A program made the translations under genes and the position numbers. A stretch of DNA of 64,000 bases from Botrytis cinerea B05.10 (lineage: Eukaryota > Ascomycota > Leotiomycetes > Helotiales > Sclerotiniaceae). Below are positions 55,847-64,000 of the stretch, one piece after another (within the stretch, counting starts at the first letter, position 1; every line of letters begins with the position of its first letter). The notes beneath the pieces are model-generated. The model saw only the letters and a program-made list of their open reading frames with translations. It did no database searches and was not told the origin of the DNA. Location of the stretch: the NCBI RefSeq assembly GCF_000143535.2, contig NC_037324.1, positions 682,001-746,000 of the forward strand, given 5' to 3'.

Positions 55847-56953
55847 ATGTCTATCGCGAATCTTTCAACCGAGTTGCTACAGAAAATATACGAGTATTCC
55901 GACCTCGTTGATATTCTTCATTTGTCCCAGACTTCCAAAAAGAATTATAATGCGCTACGCGGACGACGTATGCCCATCATAAGGCAAGCTTTTGATGATG
56001 AATATGGTCCAATTCCTAGCCTGGTGAAGTTGGTCATGAGCGATGATGCAACGAAAGGTAGAAGTATTGTCGGCACAGGAGCACGCCGAAATATTGCCGT
56101 CGATCGTATTACACAAGTTCCAGACGAGCCCCAATTGTCGACCCAGTTATTGGGCAAAATGATGAAATTCGGCAAAGCTGCTTCTAGATTTGTCGAGATC
56201 TTTCCACAATTTAGATGGCGTCTCGATTACCAGGACAGGAGATTTCTTTGGTCTCATGAACAGCAGCGTCTGCGCCGGGCTATTTACAATTACTGGACTT
56301 ACGCCATTCTTTTCCACGACGAAATCTACGTTCAATACAATCCTGGTCGTCTCTCGGGCGTCCGTGGCATGGGTTCTTGGTTTAATCCTCCGGTTGAGAT
56401 CATATCTGACCCTCGCTTACGTCTGATACAATCATTTAATACAATTGAAATAGTGCAGCTCAATGAGTTTCTACAACATGTGGTCAAGCTCATTGAACTA
56501 GATCTTTTCCCATCGGATTCAACCATCCAATCTCAGTACAATTTTACACCTCAAGCAATGGAGAAGATTGCGTGGGGACATGGTGAATGGTACCGGTGTC
56601 TAGTGGGAAATCTCCTGAGATATGACCCTTTAGATTTCATCTATCTCTACGACCAAACTTTTACCAAGGCGGAAAGGGCAGGATACATTTTAACCCGAGG
56701 TTTTGATTTTAGACGTCACAATACTCCGGCAACTTTAGGCGATGCAATATCTATCATTACAGAGAGAAGACGGAATGCCGCTGGCAATTCACATCTTTTT
56801 CATCCTTTGATGTATCAGTCTGGCGATTCGTGTTTGCAGGGGGATAATTTGAAATTTGGTATAGCGGATCATCCTCATGAGGAGAGCTATTCGAAGGATC
56901 ACCCATTCAACAATGATGGAAAAACGGTTCTTTCTACTGACGAGATTGAATGA
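55847..56953 (+). CDS. F-box domain protein
   Basis: Single-exon 368-residue protein. Residues 3-45 form an F-box (LSTELLQKIYEYSDLVDILHLSQTS, given here only as a landmark, with the usual LP/LS start and aromatic spacing). The rest is a family-typical helical region without obvious LRR or WD repeats. The start at 55847 places the F-box at the extreme N-terminus; the frame is open further upstream but contains no domain there. It is probably a substrate adaptor of an SCF ubiquitin ligase, target unknown. Such short F-box proteins are numerous and fast-evolving in Pezizomycotina. Confidence 0.82.
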   Translation: MSIANLSTELLQKIYEYSDLVDILHLSQTSKKNYNALRGRRMPIIRQAFDDEYGPIPSLVKLVMSDDATKGRSIVGTGARRNIAVDRITQVPDEPQLSTQLLGKMMKFGKAASRFVEIFPQFRWRLDYQDRRFLWSHEQQRLRRAIYNYWTYAILFHDEIYVQYNPGRLSGVRGMGSWFNPPVEIISDPRLRLIQSFNTIEIVQLNEFLQHVVKLIELDLFPSDSTIQSQYNFTPQAMEKIAWGHGEWYRCLVGNLLRYDPLDFIYLYDQTFTKAERAGYILTRGFDFRRHNTPATLGDAISIITERRRNAAGNSHLFHPLMYQSGDSCLQGDNLKFGIADHPHEESYSKDHPFNNDGKTVLSTDEIE

Positions 56954-57703
56954 AGACTTCGGATGGATTGGTGACCAATGTTATATTACTTATATCAATT
57001 ATTTTCCTATCAATTACTTTCCAATCTTGGTTTTATGCTTGGGACTTCTTACCATCATCTGCGAGAATAAGATTGTGTGTATCTGTGTATAGAACTTTTT
57101 TGACCGGTTAACGAAGAAGTTGGCATCAACAACTTTATCAAGATCAAATCTATAATTCAAAGTGAACTCTGTGTAGATATACATGTGGATCCTTGGGTAA
57201 ATTTGGAATATGATCCAAACCTCCCCCCCATTCACGTGAATTGGTTTGAGACGGACTGAACACTCCGACTGAATTGGGCTTAAGGCCACTCTAGAACACT
57301 CATTAGTGCTTTTCCCAGTTTCCAAATTCTCGCACCCACCATGGCCACGCATAATAAGTAACCTCCTTTTTGCTACTGACATTCTTAGACAAGCTGAATT
57401 CTTTGATGTTCTGTTATCGCTTTGATGCAACCATGGCAATTTTTGTTATCATTACAATCATCTCAAGTTTCCCACCCGTTTGATTGTTGGATAATTCTAC
57501 GCTCGCCACTGATGTTCCACTTCGACTAAATACATACTATACTATACTATACCATACTCTATTGCGGCTTGTGCTTCAGAGCGTTAATGCTGCATTCGTA
57601 GACTCCATACATTTTAATACTCTGGAACAATTCCCATGTGGAATCAAATCACCAGCTGAGACTCGAGACATTTTGGTTTGAAGAAGGTTCTGCAACTGGT
57701 AAC
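56954..57703. promoter_or_regulatory. Intergenic region upstream of the histidine kinase
   Basis: A palindromic TTCACGTGAA occurs near 57231. No gene is seen. Confidence 0.45.
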
Positions 57704-60700
57704 ATGGATCGGCAAGCTACGCTGGGAGCAACACGTGAAGGGGGTGCAAAGAAGTCTAAACGGAAGAATTTCGATTGGATATCAGAACCGCGGACACTGG
57801 AGTTGACTCCATTTCAACAATTTACCGTGGATATCGATTGGGAAAAAAGTCCTTTGGGCCCGATGAATGGATGGTCGAAGCAGCTTCGTGCCATGGTACT
57901 CTTGTGCTTTGCAGATCCAAGCCCAGTGAGTTTTTTTTTATCTACAATTTCTGACTGCAACAGTTTTTTGTTGTCGTTCATCGGTTGCTTATGTGGGAGA
58001 CGTCATGGCTGATCTAATAGATAGGCCTCGATTTTGTGGGGGGATGACAGTACCATTATTTACAATGAACCATTTACCCAGCTTATTGGTGATAAACACC
58101 CTGTTTCACAAGGGCAAAATATATGTATTGGATTTCCAGAAGTCTGCGAATATTTCGACGCAATTATCAAAGCACAAAAGGAGACAGGTAAAGCAATTGT
58201 TCAGAAAGATACCCTTCTTCTCATTCATCGGTATGGCTTTGAAGAGGAAACCTACTTGACTTATAAATTCATACCGGTCATCTGTGAGAATGAAGGCCAT
58301 GTCATTGCTGTACGGACAACCATTGATGAGACTACAAGCCAAGTAATTGGGCACAGGCGAATGGCCGTTATTCGTGCTATGGGCGAACAATTATCTAAAG
58401 CCCAAAGTGTTCGTGATCTCTGGAATCATTTGATCCAAGGACTTGAGCTGGCTGATAAAGACGCGCCTTTTAGCTTGTTATATTCGGTTTCCGAATCAAC
58501 CGACAAGTCAAATCCACCTCCGTCAACAGCATCTTCATCACCTATACCATGCGTTCTTGAAGGCTCTGTTGGCATACCCGAAGGGCACTCCATTGCACCC
58601 TCGGGTTTTGATCTAGCATGTGACCAGACCTGGTTAACTAAGCCATTCAATCAAGCCATGGACGCAATGGAAAGCATACTAGTGCCTGTGGATTCTGAGG
58701 TAAGGCAAGTATTCGATGGCATACAGTTTCGAGGATTTGGCGAACCAACTAATGTAGTTGTGAGTCCGATAATGGATTCGGAGACACAAAGTGTTCTTGC
58801 TTTTCTTGTCATTGCGTTGAATCCTCGATTATCCTATGATAAAGATTATCAAGAATGGATCCAGATTCTGTCAAAGCAGGTGACGACTCCTCAGCTTTCT
58901 GCCATTATACTACGCCAGGAAATTGAAAGGAGGCTGGCAGTTGCGAAACAGGAGGCACTAGATAGGGAAATTCTATCACAGCAACTTACCGAAAGCGAAA
59001 AGAATTTTGCACGATTTGCAACACGAATTCCTGTTGGGCTCGCAATCCTAAAGACCGATGGAACTGCCATAACAGCAAACGATCTCTGGAGGTCTCAGAC
59101 GAGATTAGAGATTGGAAGCTCGCAGGTCGACTGGGAGAAAGTATTGGTGGCCGGAGAATTCGAACCAGTGACAAGATTTTGGTCGGAGGTTGTTGAAGAG
59201 AAAAAGCCCGTCACATTTCAAACACGAATTGATAAGCCGTGGAGACCCCTGGAGCTAAATACTGATGGTGAAGAGCAGTGGGGGGAAATTCATATCTTAC
59301 TTACTCTATATCCGGATCTAGACGATGAAGGCAACGTTTCCACGATCATGAGTTGTATCACGGATATTACAGAGTTAAAATGGTCGGAAAAACAAATACG
59401 AGCGAAAATGGAACAGGCCCTGGATATGAGGAGGCAACAGGAGAGATTCATTGACATGACCTCCCATGAAATGCGCAACCCACTTTCAGCATTAATTGGC
59501 TGTGCCGATGAAATACTCTCTTCACTGCACGAATTTGAAGATTCAGTTAAAAAATTCAGTGGGTCTGGGAAAGTCTATGAACCAACATCCACCGAACCAC
59601 CAATGCATCTAATAAGTAGTGCCATTGAGGCTACAGATACAATCATTTACTGTGCCATGCACCAAAAGCGCATTATTGATGATATCTTGACTCTTTCAAG
59701 ATTAGACAGCAACCTTCTTGTTGTTTCCCCCGAAGCTTCTCAGCCGGTACATATCATCCATAACGCTCTCAAAATGTTTGAATCAGAACTCAAACAAGCT
59801 GACACCAAATTAAATTTCGTCCAACATCATTCTATCGAAGAATTGAAAGTAGATTGGACCTTGTTAGATCCAAGCAGAGTTCTTCAAGTTCTTTTGAACC
59901 TCATGACTAACGCCATCAAATTCACTCGGACAGAGGAAGTCCGTCAGATAACTGTCACCATGGCCGCCTCGCTCGAAAGGCCATCTTCCCAAAAAACGGA
60001 TGTCGAATATGTACCTAAGCATCAAAGCAGCTCTGACCAAACTGTAAAGGGTGAATGGGGAGATGGGGAAGTCCTTTACATATCTATCACCGTCACCGAT
60101 TCTGGTCGGGGCCTCTCGGAAGGCGAAAAAGCAAATCTTTTTCACCTCTTCATGCAAGCGTCTCCCAAAACTCACGTGCAATATGGGGGAAGCGGATTAG
60201 GACTTTTTATCTCGAGACAACTTACTGAAATGCAAGGCGGTGAGATTGGAGTTCGTAGCGAACGGGGGAAAGGAAGCACGTTTCAATTTTATTTGAAGAC
60301 AAGAAGGACGACTCCACCACTTGATTTGAAAGCTTCAGAAGATGGTATGAAAAAGGATTTACAAATGGCGTTGAGGGATGACGCGCTCAGAGAGGCGTGT
60401 GGATTTGAAATATCGAGTTTGAGTCGTGAAGATATGCTACATAATAATGTAAGTGGGATGACGGTGAGAAAAGAGGAGGTGAGGATTCCGATAAGACCTT
60501 TGCCGGTTAAGAGAATGAGCTCTCGAATACCTCCTTTAGGTAGTAAAAAGGGGGCGAAAGGAAATCAGAATGACGGTGGAGAAAGAGAGGAGGTAGCGTT
60601 AGAAGTGTTGGTTGTGGAAGATAATTTATTGAACCAAAAAGTGCTGGTTAAAAGTTTGAGGAAAGAAGGATATAGGATTAATGTTGCAAATCATGGTGGG

Positions 60701-61546
60701 GAAGCATTAGAATTCCTTAAAAAGACGACATTTTGGGTTGGAGAAAGTGGCGAGGAAGAGAACACAGTATGTACTTTCTTTTTTCTTAACCTCTCCTTTT
60801 CTCTTTGGCTTCCTGTCACTAGTGGAGCAGTATGTAGAGTCCCAGCTGGAAGTGTGGTTTGGTAGTCAGAATGCTAGTGGATATCGCTAACATATATTAT
60901 TCAGAAACAACCACTAAACCTCATACTGATGGATTTAGAAATGCCCATTATGGATGGAATCACCTGTGTAAGACAGATCCGGAAGTGGGAGGCTCAGGGG
61001 GTGATAAGGGGACATGTGCCGATTATTGCCGTGACGGCTAATGCGAGGAAAGGTAGGCTTTTACTTTTCTAACTATCTATCTTCTTTCGTTATATCCACT
61101 ATGTGCATCCCATTCCGCTATACATTCAGATTGGTTGGATCAGATACAAATGGGTCTTCGAATGGACGGTATGGAAACACCAAGCTAATCAATGATATGG
61201 TTCTGGAATAGACCAAATAATGAGCACGATCGAAGCGGGCATGGACGATGTAACGACGAAACCATACCGTATCCACGATATGCTGAGACAGATCGAGACA
61301 TTGGTTAATCGGTATCCGAAGTCTGAGAGCGACACGGAGAATTCGAATTCAGAAGTTTGGATGAAGAATCCTTCACATACCACGGATATCTCAAATCCAA
61401 ACATACACCACGCGCAATCTTCGAATGGGAATGCTTCAGGAAGAAATAGATCTACTACCAAGAGCTCAACGACCTCATCTACGAGTCCTTCGGAGAGGGA
61501 TCGCACTTTTGGGAATTCTTCAAATGCAACACGAGATGGAGACTAG
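57704..61546 (+). CDS. Hybrid sensor histidine kinase with PAS and receiver domains
   Basis: Exons 57704-57925, 58025-60766, 60905-61052 and 61212-61546 encode 1148 residues. This is a multi-step phosphorelay sensor. There is no transmembrane segment, so it is probably cytosolic. A PAS-like domain lies at about 395-520. The H-box [16 protein letters not shown] has phospho-acceptor H555. The ATPase domain has N699/N703 in [16 protein letters not shown] (D766) and GGSGLGLF (about 797). The receiver has acidic residues in VVEDN (about 937), phospho-acceptor D998 in [11 protein letters not shown] and a lysine in TTKPY. The signal would pass to an Ypd1-type phosphotransfer protein. The last intron (61053-61211) may contain a 39-nt cassette exon. 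The Ser/Thr/Asn-rich tail is disordered. Confidence 0.94.
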
Positions 61547-62458
61547 GATTTTCCTATTCCTTAGGTTGCCTTAGCTCATTGTGTTATTTTGAACACTTTT
61601 TCTTGTTATCTTTTTACTTCCGTCTTGTCATTATACACACACACATACATATATTACATATGTTCCACGCGACTCCAGGCAGGCATCAAGGGGATTTCGG
61701 AGTTTGGGATCTTGCAACAGAACGGGAATCAAAAGTTTAGACAGCAGTATACCTTTCGAACATGTTACGTTACAGCATCACGGACAAGGACACGGGAAAA
61801 AGAATATGTATTTTGGTGGTCATTTTATTTTATCATTAAGCCGCGAGCGGCAAGTTCTTGTTTGAAGTTTTGAGGTTATGATATTATATACCTAGGCTGC
61901 CGTCTAATTCCTTCATGCTTCGTTCATGCTTTATGCGTCGTTTCTGCGTTATGCGTTACGTATCATGCGTTAGGTCGTAAATAGATCAAGGGAAAAAAGG
62001 AAATATGATGAGATATGATGGGTTTTGGAAAGGGTTTACACTTTGGTGGTTAAAATGGGAAAATAAGATGATATCAAGGAAAGGACGACAAGAGAGAAAA
62101 ACGGGTAATTCCCGAGATGATGGAAGCAGCCTAGAGGTTCTTCATGTCAAGGAAATAGAGTTCAAGAAGGATAGAAGCCGCGCGGGGGAAGTTGGAGGGT
62201 GTGAGTCTGCAGTAGTGGTTTCTGTGTGGAGTTAGATTTTGAGACGGGGAGAAGAGATAAGGGAGAAAATGGTTGTGGAGGGTATAGATCGGCGTAATAG
62301 TTGGAAGAATACGAGGAAAAGAGGAGTCATCTGATGTTGACTCTTCGAGGTCCATGGATTCAAGAACATGGCCATGGTATTTTTAGAGGAGGAGATCAGA
62401 AAGAACAAGTAAGAAAGGGAAATAGAGCACGTAAGGTGAGAGAGCATAGAAAAATGAC
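61547..62458. other. Intergenic, convergent 3' ends
   Basis: Spacer between the kinase and the basic protein gene. A possible terminal exon of the latter (ending in a TAG at about 62131) would begin after a CTGCAG acceptor near 62204; this is weak. Confidence 0.45.
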
Positions 62459-63541
62459 TTACACCAACAAATGAACAATTTTCAAAATCCCATTCAGTGG
62501 CCCCCCCTTAGTCCCGGCAAACCCCTTGAAGTCCCCAAATATATCCTCGTGCCATTTCTTTTCCAGTTTCTTTGCCTCCTTCTCAAGTTTGTGCTCGTGT
62601 TTCTTTTCCTTTCTTTTCGAGGCCCGATTTCCAAGAAAGTGTTTCACTCCTTTCACGGTCTTTACAAGACCAGTCCCGAGTAAAATGGGGATGAAGGATA
62701 ATAGTCCGGTCTTGATAGGATGTGCTCGCATCCAGGAAAAGAGAGAGCGGATCCAGGAAGTGAAGCGCGAGGCGACGCGTCTTACGAAACCAGGACGAGG
62801 TTTGGGTCGAGAGAGAGAGTAGGGAGAAAGGGGTCTTTTGAGCGGAGAGGAGATGCGACCGGGGATGGGAGAGGAACGGCGGCGGATGGGCTGAGGTTGG
62901 GCTTGGGCATAGGGTTGGGAGGTTTGGGAGGGGGGGTTGTAGTAGGGGTTTGTGCTGGTTGTGGAGGGGAGGGTGTTGGGGATGGGAGAGCTGGAGCGGC
63001 GGGGAGGGGGGCCCGGACGACTTGGGTGAGAGGGGTCGTAGGTTTCGGGGTACGGGTGGGTTTGAGGAATTTGGGTGGGAGAAGAGGGGTCGGATGTTGT
63101 TTGCCAGTAGGTTTCTTGGGCGGGGCGATGGGCTACGTGGCTATTGTCATAACTGTAACTTTTTCCAATTGGTGGAGGGCCGCCGAAGGGAATGGGATTG
63201 GGCTGATTGTAAGATGGGTCTTGAGATGTGATGCCGAAGAAATCTTGGGGGTGTTTGTCGACGGGTTTGTTGGCACTCGGAGCTGGGTAACCGGACGCCC
63301 ATGCTTCTGTCGAGGCGGGAACGACCGTGGATGCGTTTGTGAAGGAGGAATAGATGGTGGATTTTTGATCGTTGTGATCGTTGCGGAACCCATATGGAGC
63401 TGGACCGTCGCTTCGTGCCCCTCCTAAGTTATGACCATCGTGATATCCGTGTTGGGGAGAACTCGTGGAGGGAGGTGTGGGGTATCGCTCCATTTCTGCG
63501 GAGTCTGTATCGGGATCCTTATCCTCAATTGACCAATTCAA
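62459..63541 (-). CDS. Proline/serine-rich basic protein with C-terminal hydrophobic and charged segments, unknown
   Basis: A 360-residue frame, not recognised. Residues 1-230 are Pro/Ser/Tyr/Asn-rich and disordered. A basic RRRSSPIPGRISSPLKRP-type region leads to FTSWIRSLFSWM and a hydrophobic stretch (GLLSFIPILLGTGLVKTV, about 288-305) that could be a membrane anchor. A Lys/Glu-rich helix follows (KKHEHKLEKEAKKLEKKW) and then GGPLNGILKIVHLLV. The frame ends by reading through a GTAAGT at 62464-62459, so the true C-terminus may be on a further exon. M17 is an alternative start. Homologues of this layout are annotated only as hypothetical, as far as I know. Confidence 0.6.
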   Translation of the reverse strand: MNWSIEDKDPDTDSAEMERYPTPPSTSSPQHGYHDGHNLGGARSDGPAPYGFRNDHNDQKSTIYSSFTNASTVVPASTEAWASGYPAPSANKPVDKHPQDFFGITSQDPSYNQPNPIPFGGPPPIGKSYSYDNSHVAHRPAQETYWQTTSDPSSPTQIPQTHPYPETYDPSHPSRPGPPPRRSSSPIPNTLPSTTSTNPYYNPPSQTSQPYAQAQPQPIRRRSSPIPGRISSPLKRPLSPYSLSRPKPRPGFVRRVASRFTSWIRSLFSWMRAHPIKTGLLSFIPILLGTGLVKTVKGVKHFLGNRASKRKEKKHEHKLEKEAKKLEKKWHEDIFGDFKGFAGTKGGPLNGILKIVHLLV

Positions 63542-64000
63542 TCAATTGGCATTCGGATGGTCAAGATCTGATCGGTGCAGATGTGTTATGCGTGTGTATG
63601 TATGTCTGTCTCGAACAAGTATAGGATGGGTCTTGATGGAGAGATGGACCCAGACTATTCAAATATGAAGCGTGTGAGAGGTGAGGAAAAAGAGGAGGTG
63701 AGGTGTGAAAAAGAAGTTGACGAATTCGTGGTTTGAGGTGGTTGGACGGGGCGGTGAAGAAGCTGATTATAAGAGTGGGGATGTCTGTTGATAGTGATTG
63801 GCTGAGTGTGACAGGTGAGATAAGATGGTGGTGAGTGTACTTGAGGATTTAGTATTCTCATCTTTTTGGGCAAAGAAAAAGACGACGACGACGACGACGA
63901 CGACGACGACAACGACAACGACATCAAGTGGTGAAAGTGTTGTCATTGTCAATTTCAATGTGGAGGTTGCTCTTGGGGAATTAAAATTGCTTGGGAAGAA
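63542..64000. promoter_or_regulatory. Upstream region of the basic protein gene
   Basis: Contains a (GAC)n array. No gene is seen up to the window edge. Confidence 0.5.
63881..63910. repeat. (GAC)10 microsatellite
   Basis: Ten perfect GAC triplets, followed by interrupted AAC/GAC units. On the minus strand it would encode a valine run, not credible protein. Confidence 0.93.

Noticed and set aside
62720..63427. 235-codon Gly-rich plus-strand frame
   Set aside because: Antisense of the Pro/Ser-rich minus-strand gene; Gly/Arg/Val bias is a mirror of proline codons.

Overview
The window reads as nuclear DNA of a filamentous ascomycete. Nearly all genes carry short spliceosomal introns (about 45-115 nt, GTAAGT/GTATGT-type donors, CTAAC/CTGAT-like branch sites), coding density is moderate and intergenic DNA is AT-rich. 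The gene set (UstYa/DUF3328 protein, Zn2Cys6 regulator, class II HDAC with Arb2 domain, Suz12 of PRC2, hybrid histidine kinase) is typical of Pezizomycotina. A Leotiomycete (Helotiales, Sclerotiniaceae-like) is my best guess from protein style; I could not run a search.

Left end (1-1828): the most interesting accessory locus. A secreted precursor on the minus strand, cut by the window edge, has a signal peptide, one intron and at least nine tandem units, each ending in a conserved FYAVQK(K/R) segment with Kex2-like KR/KK sites. Divergently transcribed 537 nt away is a membrane-anchored UstYa-family (DUF3328) protein with both HxxHC motifs. Together they are the two hallmark parts of a dikaritin-type (ustiloxin/asperipin/phomopsin-like) ribosomal peptide cluster, with an N(Y/I/W)FYAV core. 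An APH-like kinase (2222-3196), a GPI-type cupredoxin (4084-4857) and a Zn2Cys6 regulator (6109-7380) follow; their membership of the cluster is unproven.

7400-30100: mostly housekeeping and nuclear genes: ORC5, an Arg/Ser-rich protein, splicing factor SF3B2, a triose-phosphate-transporter-family (Sly41-like) carrier, an F-box/LRR protein, Suz12 with an added C-terminal PHD-like finger, and an unknown Ser/Pro/Lys-rich nuclear-looking protein. A 3.7-kb gene-free, microsatellite-rich stretch follows (30097-33819).

33820-37949: ATP2, the mitochondrial ATP synthase beta subunit, resolved as eight exons. Its fifth intron is 2164 nt and contains, in the same orientation, a complete 565-codon ORF for a GIY-YIG-type nuclease with two C-terminal C2H2 zinc fingers: a candidate homing-endonuclease-like element inside a nuclear spliceosomal intron at a highly conserved coding site. 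This is the second exciting candidate system.

38547-64000: glycogen branching enzyme, mitochondrial ClpX (Mcx1-like), cytochrome c oxidase subunit (COX5/COX IV), GAPDH, Hda1-type histone deacetylase, an F-box protein, a PAS-containing hybrid histidine kinase and a basic/proline-rich protein of unknown function. CACGTG sites recur 100-190 nt upstream of several housekeeping starts, and G-rich and 14-bp tandem arrays lie in several promoters. No rRNA, tRNA, CRISPR array or recognisable transposon was found by eye.
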